Positions 36,801 to 43,696 of a stretch of DNA of 64,000 nucleotides are shown piece by piece (within the stretch, counting starts at the first letter, position 1; each line of letters starts with the position of its first letter). Origin of the DNA: JAAFIM01 sp964467315 (GTDB taxonomy: Bacteria; Bacteroidota; Bacteroidia; Chitinophagales; Saprospiraceae). Position numbers and translations under genes: made by a program. The notes beneath the pieces are model-generated. The model was not told the origin of the DNA. It searched no databases and was given only the letters and a program-made list of their open reading frames with translations. The stretch spans positions 110,877 through 174,876 of the forward strand of contig CAYXSA010000001.1 of the NCBI GenBank assembly GCA_964467315.1. The letters are read 5' to 3'.

Positions 36801-38160
36801 TTTGTCCAAATACGGCGCTACTCATCATCTTGTTGGCGGCTGTGCTGACTTCGCCGTCCATCTCCGTTTGATTGAGTAGCCCGCGCCCTTTTCGCAAATG
36901 CAACTGATGCAAAACGGCTTCGACGATAATCACCGCGCCGTCTACGATAAGCCCAAAATCCAAAGCGCCCAAACTCATCAAATTGCCGCTTACGCCAAAC
37001 ATGTTCATCATTATCACCGCGAAAAGCATGGATAAGGGTATGACGGAGGCGACGAGCAAACCCGCGCGAAAATTGCCCAAGAACAGCACCAAAATAAGCA
37101 CTACGATAAGCGCGCCTTCGAGCAGGTTTGTTTGCACGGTGCCGATAGCGTTGTTGACCATCTTTGTACGGTCTAAAAAGGCTTCGATAAGGATGCCTTC
37201 GGGTAGGGTTTTTTCTATCTGCGCGATGCGTTCTTTTACGTTGTGCACGACTTCGTTGCTATTGCCGCCTTTTATCATCATCACGATGCCGCCTGCTACT
37301 TCGCCTTCGTCGTTGTAGCAAAGTGCGCCGTAGCGAGTCGCTGCGCTAATGCGCACATCGGCAATTTCGCCCACTAAAATCGGTATTCCTGCCGCTGTAT
37401 AGGCTACGGGCAGTTGTGCAATTTGTTCTTTGTCGCCGATAAGTCCTTCCGTGCGTATGTACAGCACTTGTGCGCCTTGTTCGATGTATGCGCCGCCTGT
37501 GTTTTGGTTACCATCGCGTAAGGCTGCATATACATCATCGAGCGTCAGATTTAGGGCATTGAGGCGCTCCGTACGCACGGCGACCTCGTACTGTTTGAGT
37601 GCGCCGCCGAAACTGCTCACCTCTGCTACGCCCTGCACACCGAGCAACTGCCGCCGAATTATCCAATCTTGTATAGTGCGCAAATCGGTAAGCGTATAGC
37701 GCCCTTCGTAGCCTTTTTTTACGCGCACGACGTACTGATAAATCTCGCCCAAGCCCGTGCTAATCGGTCCCAATTCGGGGCTGCCGATTTCGGGCGGTAT
37801 CTGTCCGCGCACCTGCAAAAGTCGTTCGGCTATCTGCTGCCGCGCCCAATAAATGTCTACACCCTCATCGAAAACGATGGTTATGAGCGATAAACCGAAG
37901 CGCGAAAAACTGCGCAGTTCTTGCACGCCTGCGATATTGCTGCAAGCCTGCTCTATCGGAAAGGTAACCAAACGCTCAATATCCGTCGCCCCATAAGAGG
38001 AGGCAACGGTGATAATTTGCGCCTGATTGTTGGTAATGTCGGGCACTGCATCGATGGGCAAGCGCCGCAATTCGTACAGACCGTAGCCTATCCAAGCCAA
38101 AACAAACAGCAAAATCAAAAATTTTTGCCGTACAGAAAACGCTATAATTGCTCCTAACAT
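33814..38160 (-). CDS. czcA: CzcA/CusA-family heavy-metal RND transporter fused to a CzcC/TolC-like outer-membrane factor
   Basis: 1,448 residues. Residues 1 to ~1040 are a complete heavy-metal RND pump (start MLGAIIAFSVRQKFLILLFV; RLPIDAVPDITNNQAQI; TM4 DFGLIVDGAVIIVEA with the proton-relay acidic residue), with 12 expected membrane helices. From about 1065 (LLLPLSLSAQTERIGLQAAI) comes a TolC-like outer-membrane factor, preceded by a hydrophobic segment resembling an internal signal peptide. This fusion is known in Bacteroidota CusA/CzcA proteins. How the fused chain is processed is unclear; cleavage after the SLSAQ site would release a free outer-membrane protein. With czcB it should expel divalent or monovalent metals. 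Confidence 0.93.
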   Translation of the reverse strand: MLGAIIAFSVRQKFLILLFVLAWIGYGLYELRRLPIDAVPDITNNQAQIITVASSYGATDIERLVTFPIEQACSNIAGVQELRSFSRFGLSLITIVFDEGVDIYWARQQIAERLLQVRGQIPPEIGSPELGPISTGLGEIYQYVVRVKKGYEGRYTLTDLRTIQDWIIRRQLLGVQGVAEVSSFGGALKQYEVAVRTERLNALNLTLDDVYAALRDGNQNTGGAYIEQGAQVLYIRTEGLIGDKEQIAQLPVAYTAAGIPILVGEIADVRISAATRYGALCYNDEGEVAGGIVMMIKGGNSNEVVHNVKERIAQIEKTLPEGILIEAFLDRTKMVNNAIGTVQTNLLEGALIVVLILVLFLGNFRAGLLVASVIPLSMLFAVIMMNMFGVSGNLMSLGALDFGLIVDGAVIIVEAVLHQLHLRKGRGLLNQTEMDGEVSTAANKMMSSAVFGQIIILVVYLPIFSLQGIEGKMFTPMAQTVAFALVGAFICSLTYVPMMSAWLLSKKVGEGDSWVDRTMNALSRAYQRLLARVLRRAALLLGAVGVMLVASVYLLLQLGGEFIPALEEGDFAVETRLLTGSNLSTSIEYTQKCAHLLKTRYPEVEKIVTKIGSAEIPTDPMPMDLADMMVILKPKSEWTSAKTFPELAEKMTATLEEVPNVSVGFQFPVQMRFNELVTGARQDVVCKIFGEDLDTLVHYAERLGHIVQSVEGSADLYVEAVSGMPQIVIRPNRAALMQYQLSISQVNDWLNIGLAGRSAGIVMEGEKRFELRLRLAGEARNSIEDIRNMLIPTPKGVAIPLHQLAEVELQNGYNQIQRENARRRISVGFNVRGRDVQSIVGELQQKVESKIKLPAGYTITYGGSFENLNQAKSRLMIAVPISLALIFLLLFFAFGSLGQSALIYTTIPLSAMGGIFFLVWRGMPFSISAGIGFIALFGVAVLNGIVLLAEFNYLQKSGMRNVYRIVLTGTATRLRPVLMTAFVASLGFLPMALSNGAGAEVQRPLATVVIGGLLIATLLTLFVLPLLYTLFMRGRLPRPSSASVAAGLLMLLLPLSLSAQTERIGLQAAIDSAWQNNRQHKEAQLLAEFAEKQRNAYRTLPATEFNTEFGQINSVYFDTRLSATQRFELPRVYKQQREVLASQALAAAAKVSESKAATAQTTSELFYTLLILEEQRRILMLSDSLYRGFYTQTLRRLENGESSMLEKNSAELQIGQIARQLTQVQAEIALYEIAFRLHCNTAKSYKPQADSLLLPLLAGSDSISAQHPILQSAAQEIRSTQARKKQEENRLLPSFSVGYANTSIRGTGADNQTYSGWHRFQTVGIGVALPLFRKAQKAEIAAAEIQIAIAENALLRESQRLQSQLQSAQTQYQLQSAQAQQFRQQILPAAQEMRRLAQQQFDLGSINYLEWTLLMQQSLQPQIDYLQILQSLNQQAAQINFLRYIEGK

Positions 38161-38215
38161 CTGGGTTTTGGGTAAATGCCGCCTTTTGGCGCAGACAAGA
38201 AATAAAACGATATAA

Positions 38216-38223
38216 CAAAGGTA
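38216..38223 (-). promoter_or_regulatory. candidate -7 box for the RND operon
   Basis: Minus strand TACCTTTG (TAnnTTTG), 55 bp upstream of the pump start. A TTG lies about 25 bp further up, slightly beyond normal spacing. Confidence 0.4.
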
Positions 38224-38294
38224 CTTTATATAAATGATTGTTTATATGCAATAGGGTTGCATTAACCTTAGATTAACATTGGGGGCTTTTTTTT

Positions 38295-38398
38295 GGGCGT
38301 GCCCGCGCCGCTAAAAAGGCGGCGCGGGCGGGCTATGCGGGGCGTATCACCATCGCCCCACTGGGCGAATGTTGATGCGCCCCTACTATCCCTCACGC
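38295..38398 (+). repeat. GCGTG interspersed element, copy 14
   Basis: Canonical plus copy; first module GCGCCGC/GCGGCGC, tail hairpin with arms CGCCGCGC and GCGCGGCG around AAAG. It faces copy 15 across a 94-bp gap holding only the two tail hairpins. Confidence 0.95.
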
Positions 38399-38492
38399 AA
38401 ATATGGCGCACGCCGCGCAAAGGGCGCGGCGCGCAGCTAAGATAAAATTATGCACTACAGCCCGCTGCGTCCTTTGCGCAGCGGGATAAATT

Positions 38493-38571
38493 GCGTGAGG
38501 GATTGTAGAGCCGTAGCATGCTACGGCTCAAAAGCCCGACCGCTGCCCCTTTTCGGGCAGCGGGCACGCCC
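38493..38571 (-). repeat. GCGTG interspersed element, copy 15
   Basis: Minus copy with the GCCGTAGCATGCTACGGC palindrome; tail CCCGCTGCGTCCTTTGCGCAGCGGG lies on its left. Copies 14 and 15 fill most of the 500-bp gap before the next gene. Confidence 0.95.
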
Positions 38572-38660
38572 CACTAAAAAGTTTGAATTTTGCGCTGCGC
38601 TTGTGGGTATAGTTGCGTATCTTAGCGGCTACGAATTAAATTTAATAATTTGCTTTTCGG

Positions 38661-39632
38661 GTGAAATACTGCACGCACTGCGGCACGTCATTATTGGCGG
38701 AGGCGCGATTTTGTCATGTTTGTGGGGTGGCGGCGGCAGCGCCGATACAGCAGGTTTGCGAGGTTTGCCAGTTTGTGAATCCTGCGGAGGCGAAATTTTG
38801 CGCCTCTTGTGGGCATAAATTGGGCGATACGGCGCAGGCGGCGCAGCCACAACGAGAGGAGGCAAACGGCGTAACTCCTTCGCCTACGCGGCGTTATGCT
38901 TTGGATTTTGGTTCTTGGGCGACGATGCCGACGCAGATAAAGAAGCATTTTTTGGCGTATGCGGCGCAGCAAATTAGCGATGACGGCGAGAGTCGGCGTT
39001 TGCCTGTGTATATGCAGCTTTTTGAGGAGTCGGGTTTTCGGGCGCAGCATTTTGAGGAGGAGGCGATACAGCTCACGGCGAGCGCCGAGCAGCTTTTTAG
39101 CGAGCAGCCTGCCGATGCGGCGGCTTTGGTAGATGATTTATTGCAGCGGGCTTTTTTGCGTTTGCTGCTGGAGTTTTTTGTGAAGTATGCGAGCGTGCTC
39201 ACGCCTGCGCGACTTTCGCCGAAGATTTTGCGGCATACGCAGGCTACAAGCCGAGCCGATGCTATCGCCGATTATTTGCAACTGAGCGAAGAAGGGCAGC
39301 TCACTGCCTACAGTCAGATTTTGCAGATACCGCCCAAAAAGCTACAAAATGCGCAAAAAACCTTTTTCGCGCCACAAAATGCAACCGAACGCCCTTTGCT
39401 GTTTATCGACCTAACGCTCTGGGGCAGCGGCAGCGATGGGGTCGTTTTGACACAGGAGGCGATATATTGGAAACACGCCTTTCATCAGCCTGCGCGGGTG
39501 GCATACGATAAAATTTATGCCCTACATCGCAACGATAAGTATCTGGAAATCAATCAGATATATTTTAGTATTAGTCCTACTTTCAACTATAAGCTGCTCA
39601 AGCTTTTGCAGTATTTGCGGCGGAGCGAATAA
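38661..39632 (+). CDS. double zinc-ribbon hypothetical protein
   Basis: 323 residues from a GTG start at 38661. Two zinc ribbons open the protein: CTHCG...CHVCG, then CEVCQ...CASCG, each with paired CxxC. A low-complexity linker follows, then a largely helical middle (about 90-230), and a C-terminal strand-rich domain (FIDLTLWGSGSDGVVLTQEA ... RVAYDKIYALHRND) that resembles PH-like/DUF domains in other bacterial zinc-ribbon proteins. No membrane segment. Function unknown. Confidence 0.8.
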   Translation: MKYCTHCGTSLLAEARFCHVCGVAAAAPIQQVCEVCQFVNPAEAKFCASCGHKLGDTAQAAQPQREEANGVTPSPTRRYALDFGSWATMPTQIKKHFLAYAAQQISDDGESRRLPVYMQLFEESGFRAQHFEEEAIQLTASAEQLFSEQPADAAALVDDLLQRAFLRLLLEFFVKYASVLTPARLSPKILRHTQATSRADAIADYLQLSEEGQLTAYSQILQIPPKKLQNAQKTFFAPQNATERPLLFIDLTLWGSGSDGVVLTQEAIYWKHAFHQPARVAYDKIYALHRNDKYLEINQIYFSISPTFNYKLLKLLQYLRRSE

Positions 39633-39669
39633 ATTATTTTTTATTTTTTTGAAAAAAAATGAACAATAG

Positions 39670-39701
39670 TTTGGTTGCCCCTGTTGTATAGCGTATATTT
39701 G
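39670..39701 (+). promoter_or_regulatory. Bacteroidota housekeeping promoter of tRNA-Ala
   Basis: TTTG at 39670-39673 and TATATTTG at 39694-39701 with a 20-bp spacer, an excellent fit to the TTTG-N19-TAnnTTTG consensus, 20 bp before the tRNA. Confidence 0.8.
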
Positions 39702-39721
39702 CAATCGCAAAACAGAAAAAA

Positions 39722-39795
39722 GGGGGATTAGCTCAGCTGGCTAGAGCGTTTGCATGGCATGCAAGAGGTCATCGGTTCGACTCCGATATTCTCCA
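39722..39795 (+). tRNA. tRNA-Ala (anticodon GGC)
   Basis: 74 nt. Acceptor GGGGGAT/ATTCTCC pairs with two G-U wobbles; D arm GCTCAGCTGGCTAGAGC; anticodon stem TTTGC/GCAAG with loop ATGGCAT, reading GGC; T arm with GGTTCGACTCC. CCA is not encoded in full. A promoter precedes it and a terminator follows. Confidence 0.95.
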
Positions 39796-39811
39796 CCCCT
39801 TTACAAAAAAA

Positions 39812-39850
39812 AGCGCCCGAAGGTACATCGTTACTTTCGGGCGTTTTTTG
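39812..39850 (+). terminator. intrinsic terminator of tRNA-Ala
   Basis: CGCCCGAA and TTCGGGCG pair around GGTACATCGTTACT; T6 follows. Confidence 0.85.
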
Positions 39851-39880
39851 TTTTGTGGCAATACCGCCTGAAAGAACCGC

Positions 39881-39961
39881 GCGTGAGGGATAGCAGTGGA
39901 AGCGCCGCGAGGCGCTGCAACGAATAGCCCGACCCCGCGCCTACGGCGCGGGGGCACGCCC
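39881..39961 (-). repeat. GCGTG interspersed element, copy 16
   Basis: Minus copy with modules AGCGCCGCGAGGCGCT and CCGCGCCTACGGCGCGG around the ATAGCCCGA core. Confidence 0.93.
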
Positions 39962-40012
39962 AAAACAAAAAAAACTTTCCTAACCGACACCGAAAAATAA
40001 ACAGCCGAAATT

Positions 40013-40450
40013 ATGAATCCAGATTTTCGCCAGCCGCTCAACTCCGCACGCGCGCCCGAAGCGGTGGGACAGTATCCGCACGCACGCCGTGTGGGCAATT
40101 TGTTGTTCCTGTCGGGCGTAGGTCCGCGCCAAAAGGGGCAAAAACAGATACCTGGAGTCGTACTCGATGAGGCGGGAAAAATAGCGAGTTACGACATCGA
40201 AACGCAGTGCCGAGCGGTATTTGAAAATGTTCGTTTTATCGTGGAAGACTGCGGCTCGAAATGGGAAAATATCGTAGACGTTACGGTGTTTTTGACCAAT
40301 ATGAAGGCGGATTTTGCGGTCTATAATCGACTGTATGCCGAGTATTTTGGCAGCGTGCAGCCCTGCCGCACGACGGTAGAAATCCTATCTTTGCCTACGC
40401 CGATAGCCATAGAATTGAAGGTGGTCGCCGTCGTAGACGAACACAAATAG
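40013..40450 (+). CDS. RidA-family protein, 2-aminomuconate deaminase-like
   Basis: 145 residues of the YjgF/YER057c/UK114 (RidA) fold. The sequence is close to the 2-aminomuconate deaminase branch: APEAVGQYPHARRVGNLLFL, SGVGPR, AVFENVRFIVEDCGSKWENI and the C-terminal CRTTVEILSLPTPIAIELK, with the conserved Arg of the active site. That enzyme works in tryptophan (kynurenine) or nitrobenzoate breakdown, but no kynurenine gene is in the window. A general enamine/imine deaminase role is the alternative. Probably a homotrimer in the cytoplasm. Confidence 0.85.
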   Translation: MNPDFRQPLNSARAPEAVGQYPHARRVGNLLFLSGVGPRQKGQKQIPGVVLDEAGKIASYDIETQCRAVFENVRFIVEDCGSKWENIVDVTVFLTNMKADFAVYNRLYAEYFGSVQPCRTTVEILSLPTPIAIELKVVAVVDEHK

Positions 40451-40551
40451 TTAATAATCAGATATTTGCGCAGTGAATTTTTGAGGGTATTGGGAACTAT
40501 TGGGAGGGGCGAAAGTGTTTAGGTTTTCGTGTACCTAAAAAAATATAAGCC

Positions 40552-40779
40552 ATGCGAACACTACAGGTGAATGTTAGCGAAACTGATTTTCAAAAGTATA
40601 ATTTAGCAGACAAGGAAATAGATTTTTCCGAATTGGTGGAATTGATAAGCCGCGAATATGCTAAACAAGCTCTTTTGGAATGCAATAAAATAGCCGAAGA
40701 AGCAGGGCTTTCGGAGATGACGCTGGAAGAAATTAATGCCGAAATTAAAGCAGTGCGAGATGCAAAAAATCATTCTTGA
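40552..40779 (+). CDS. type II antitoxin-like protein (orphan)
   Basis: 75 residues with an N-terminal beta-strand (MRTLQVNVSETDFQKYNL) followed by charged helices, the layout of antitoxins that precede PIN-domain toxins in Bacteroidota. The toxin frame begins by overlapping its 3' end, exactly as in working pairs, but is cut short after ten codons (see 40760). It is therefore an antitoxin left without its toxin, perhaps still acting as an anti-addiction or regulatory protein. Confidence 0.65.
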   Translation: MRTLQVNVSETDFQKYNLADKEIDFSELVELISREYAKQALLECNKIAEEAGLSEMTLEEINAEIKAVRDAKNHS

Positions 40780-40792
40780 CACAAAAGGTTAA
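40760..40792 (+). pseudogene. remnant of a PIN-domain toxin gene
   Basis: ATG at 40760 overlaps the antitoxin end and reads MQKIILDTKG then stop. MQKIILDTN is the usual start of PIN toxins, with the Asp being the first catalytic residue. Nothing PIN-like follows before YkuK at 40924, so the body was deleted. Confidence 0.6.
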
Positions 40793-40923
40793 CACAAATA
40801 CATCCAACAACACCTTGTTGGCTTTTTATTCCCCATTTTCCCACCTTTCTCAATCGTATAGACCATATGCGCCGAAAGCGGTGAAGTATTCCGTAACCTC
40901 CCCCAATCCCTCCATTCCCCACT

Positions 40924-41397
40924 ATGAGCTGGCGTAAACTGGATGGCACTCGCATTTTGCTCCCCATCGTGGAAGCCGTTGAAGCAGTCATCAAAAAAGA
41001 AAAAGAATTAGGCAACTCTTTGCGCATTTGTATCGGCACGGACTCTCAAGTTCGCGGACACAATGACATCACCTTTGCGACGGTGATAGTTTTCTTGCGC
41101 GAAGGAAAAGGCGGCTATATGTACATCAATAGCGAGCATATCCACCGCCCGATGACCTTGAAAGAACGAATGATTTATGAAGTTGGCTTGTCTGTAGGTG
41201 TCGCCTACGAAGTAGCCGACCTTTTGGTGGACAATAAAATTCCGCTCGAAGTACATGCCGACATCAACAGCGATGCAGGTTTCAAATCCAATATCGCCCT
41301 CAAAGAAGCGATGGGCTATATCATGGGTATGGGCTACGAGTTCAAAGCCAAACCGCACGCCTTCGCAAGCTCTGCCTGCGCGGATAAGGTTTGTTAG
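40924..41397 (+). CDS. ykuK: YkuK/DUF458 family RNase H-like protein
   Basis: 157 residues of the DUF458 (YkuK) family, which is predicted to have an RNase H-like fold: ICIGTDSQVRGHNDITFATV contains the first acidic residue, followed by YINSEHIHRPMTLKERM and a second acidic cluster in VHADINSDAGFKSN. No signal peptide. Biological role is not established. It sits between a decayed and an intact toxin-antitoxin module, so its presence between the two may reflect a small hot spot for gene gain. It ends normally at CADKVC. Confidence 0.8.
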   Translation: MSWRKLDGTRILLPIVEAVEAVIKKEKELGNSLRICIGTDSQVRGHNDITFATVIVFLREGKGGYMYINSEHIHRPMTLKERMIYEVGLSVGVAYEVADLLVDNKIPLEVHADINSDAGFKSNIALKEAMGYIMGMGYEFKAKPHAFASSACADKVC

Positions 41398-41449
41398 TTG
41401 CGCACATCGTGAATTTTTTTAATTTTTCGTTTTAGAGCCGATATTATCT

Positions 41450-41674
41450 ATGCAAGCAGCAAAAGGGTTAACCAATCTCCAACTTGAGCTACTCAAATTG
41501 TTTAGCTTCAATCTTAGCGAGCAGCAAATACAAGAAGTCAAAGCATTACTTGCTAAGTATTTTGCAGACAAAGCAACACAAGAGATAGATAAATTGTGGG
41601 ACGAAGAATCATGGTCTAACGAAACTATGCAGCAGTGGTCTGATGAGCATTTAAGAACTAAATATGCTTCTTGA
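41450..41674 (+). CDS. type II antitoxin of a PIN module
   Basis: 74 residues, predicted helical: NLQLELLKLFSFNLSEQQIQ then EVKALLAKYFADKATQEIDK and a C-terminal tail WSDEHLRTKYAS. This small family typically lies directly upstream of COG1569-type PIN toxins in Bacteroidota and cyanobacteria. Its stop codon overlaps the toxin start by one base (TGATG), implying translational coupling. Confidence 0.78.
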   Translation: MQAAKGLTNLQLELLKLFSFNLSEQQIQEVKALLAKYFADKATQEIDKLWDEESWSNETMQQWSDEHLRTKYAS

Positions 41675-42102
41675 TGCGTGTTGTACTTGATACCAACGTT
41701 TTGCTTGTTTCGCTTCCTACAAAATCTAAGTTTCGCCCTATATTTGATGCCTTGCTGAAAGGTGATTTTGAATTGGCGATTAGCAACGAGATTTTAAGCG
41801 AATATATCGAAATAATTGAAACCAAAACAAATGCTACCATCGCTGCTAATATCGCCCAACTACTCACGAACTTGGAAAATGTGATAAAAGTAGAAGTGTT
41901 TTTCAAGTGGAATCTGATCAAGCAAGACTATGACGACAATAAATTTGTCGATTGTGCGATAGCTGCAAATGTTAAATTTGTAGTTTCTCAAGATAGACAC
42001 TTCAACGAGCTGCAAAGCATACCATTTCCACAAGTCGATGTTATTAGTATAGAATCGTTTTTAGTGGAGTTACAAAAATCCCCAAAAAACAACCACCAAT
42101 AA
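41674..42102 (+). CDS. PIN-domain toxin (COG1569 type)
   Basis: 142 residues. MRVVLDTNVLLVSLP provides the first catalytic Asp, followed by SNEILSEYIEI (Glu), DDNKFVDCAIAANVKFVVSQ (two Asp) and DRHF, the full acidic set of a PIN ribonuclease. Such toxins cleave RNA, often tRNA or mRNA, and are neutralised by the upstream antitoxin. The pair is complete and followed by a good terminator, so probably functional. Confidence 0.88.
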   Translation: MRVVLDTNVLLVSLPTKSKFRPIFDALLKGDFELAISNEILSEYIEIIETKTNATIAANIAQLLTNLENVIKVEVFFKWNLIKQDYDDNKFVDCAIAANVKFVVSQDRHFNELQSIPFPQVDVISIESFLVELQKSPKNNHQ

Positions 42103-42104
42103 CA

Positions 42105-42143
42105 CCCCCTCAAGCCTTCGTAAGCTTGCGGGGGATTTTTTTT
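42105..42143 (+). terminator. intrinsic terminator of the toxin-antitoxin operon
   Basis: CCCCCTCAAGC and GCTTGCGGGGG pair (one mismatch) around CTTCGTAA, then ATTTTTTTT. Confidence 0.85.
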
Positions 42144-42221
42144 GCCCCGAAAAGCAAAAAATCCGCCGATAATGCCGTAATTCATTCTTCGATTTATCAT
42201 TCGTAACTCGTAATTCACAAA

Positions 42222-42791
42222 ATGGCTTTATCGGTTGCGCGCATCAAGCAAATTATTGCTGTTGCGTGGTTGGGCTCCATCGCGGCTTTATTAGTTTTTT
42301 TTGCCTTCCGTCCCGAATTGCTGACGGCGGAGGGCTTGGGCGATTTTTTGCGGCGCAGCGGGCAGGGTTTGTGGCTGATGTACGTGGTCGTAGCGTTTTT
42401 GCGGGGCATTTTTCTGATTCCGAGCACGCCTTTTGTCTTAGCGGGGGCGATTTTATTCCCCGAATCTGCCGTTTGGGTCGTCGTTGTATCGATGCTGGGC
42501 ATCGGTTTTACGGCGACATTTTTATATTATTGGGCGGACTGGATAGGCTTGGGCGCGTACCTCAATAGCGCGTATCCAAAGCAAACGGAGCGCATTTCGT
42601 ACCTGCTCAACAAGCCTTATGCGATGTTTTTGGTCATGGGTTGGGCATTTTTTCCGCTCGTACCGACGGATTTGGTTTGTTACTTGGCGCGCATCGTCGG
42701 TATGCGCTACAGGTTGATGATGTTGGGGCTATTTTTGGGCGAATTACCCTTGGTTTTATTGCTCGTTTATGCGACGCATTTATTTATGTGA
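42222..42791 (+). CDS. VTT-domain (TVP38/TMEM64, DedA-related) membrane protein
   Basis: 189 residues with about five hydrophobic segments. The central stretch FLRGIFLIPSTPFVLAGAIL resembles the VTT-domain motif, and WAFFPLVPTDLVCYLARIVG corresponds to the second conserved re-entrant region. Bacterial VTT/DedA proteins are linked to lipid scrambling and envelope homeostasis. It may be a single-gene unit, ending 10 bp before an interspersed element. Confidence 0.83.
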   Translation: MALSVARIKQIIAVAWLGSIAALLVFFAFRPELLTAEGLGDFLRRSGQGLWLMYVVVAFLRGIFLIPSTPFVLAGAILFPESAVWVVVVSMLGIGFTATFLYYWADWIGLGAYLNSAYPKQTERISYLLNKPYAMFLVMGWAFFPLVPTDLVCYLARIVGMRYRLMMLGLFLGELPLVLLLVYATHLFM

Positions 42792-42801
42792 TGAGTTTTT
42801 T

Positions 42802-42907
42802 GGGCGTGCCCGCAGCCCCAAAAAGGGGGCTGCGGTCGGGCTATTCGGGGCAGCCCTGTGCTGCCCAAAGGGCAGACACATAGGTCTGCCCCTACTATCC
42901 CTCACGC
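42802..42907 (+). repeat. GCGTG interspersed element, copy 17
   Basis: First module GCAGCCCCAAAAAGGGGGCTGC; second module of the GGGCAGCCCTGTGCTGCCC / GGGCAGACACATAGGTCTGC type rather than GAATGTTGATTC. Tail GCAGCCGCGCAAAGGGCGCGGC. Confidence 0.94.
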
Positions 42908-42971
42908 ATTTGCAGCCGCGCAAAGGGCGCGGCTGCGCGGGCTTCTTCCCTCTTTTTTTAGATTTTCGCTT

Positions 42972-43604
42972 ATGAAAACCAGTTTTTTTTCCGAAGATTT
43001 TTGGGCAGCCAAACGGCAGACGATACAAAAACGGCTACGCGCCGCCCTCGGCGATACGCCGCCAGCCCTCGCCCCCACTGCCCAATATGCCGAGCTCTAC
43101 CAGAGCCCTGTAGACAGTAGCTTGGAAGAAGTTTTTGCGACGCATTTTACGGCTTTAGGCGGCTATTTTCGGACAGTCGCAGATGAAAAAGCCCTAAAAA
43201 TCGCCCTTGGCGAATTTCTCGCAAATGCCGATTGTATGCCCGTTTTTTGCGCCGAAGCCCAGCTACAGCCCTTTTTACCCGAAAACAGCCAAACCAACTG
43301 CAAACGCAGTGCTGTAGCCACTTTCACCAGCTGCCAAGCCCTCATAGCACAGCACGGCAGTATACTAATGACGACAGCACCCACGCGTGCCGCCTCTGCC
43401 CTACCCGATTGGCATATCGTCGTAGCGCAAAGCAGCCAAATTGTGCCCAATTTAGGGACTGCCCTCGCCCTTGTCGATGCCCAACAATATAGCATGCACA
43501 GCATCATCACAGGCGCAAGTCGCACCGCCGACATAGAAAAAACCCTCGTCATGGGCGCACACGGACCGAAAAAAATATGCGTTTTTTTAGTGCTTTCCAG
43601 CTAA
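42972..43604 (+). CDS. LUD-domain protein (LutC/YkgG-like)
   Basis: 210 residues from ATG 42972 (MKTSFFSEDFWAAKRQ); the longer frame passes through the interspersed element. The C-terminal SRTADIEKTLVMGAHGPKKI is diagnostic of the LUD domain found in lactate-utilisation proteins LutC and LutB. The central part ATFTSCQALIAQHGSILMTT also fits. Members act in oxidation of L-lactate to pyruvate or related reactions; lutA/lutB are not adjacent, so the exact process is open. Confidence 0.85.
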   Translation: MKTSFFSEDFWAAKRQTIQKRLRAALGDTPPALAPTAQYAELYQSPVDSSLEEVFATHFTALGGYFRTVADEKALKIALGEFLANADCMPVFCAEAQLQPFLPENSQTNCKRSAVATFTSCQALIAQHGSILMTTAPTRAASALPDWHIVVAQSSQIVPNLGTALALVDAQQYSMHSIITGASRTADIEKTLVMGAHGPKKICVFLVLSS

Positions 43605-43610
43605 AAGGTT

Positions 43611-43618
43611 TACCTTTG
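43611..43618 (+). promoter_or_regulatory. candidate -7 box for the TPR/PD40 gene
   Basis: TACCTTTG fits TAnnTTTG, 79 bp before the start at 43697, just after the LUD gene stop. Confidence 0.4.
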
Positions 43619-43696
43619 TCCCTTGAATTTCATTTCGGCAGCGCCCCAAAACTCCCCAACCTCGCTGCCAAATTCCATACAGGATACTTTAAGATT

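Noticed and set aside
38450..38818. 122-codon frame before the zinc-ribbon gene
   Set aside because: It overlaps an element and the zinc-ribbon gene in another frame; it is a by-product of stop-poor GC-rich element DNA.
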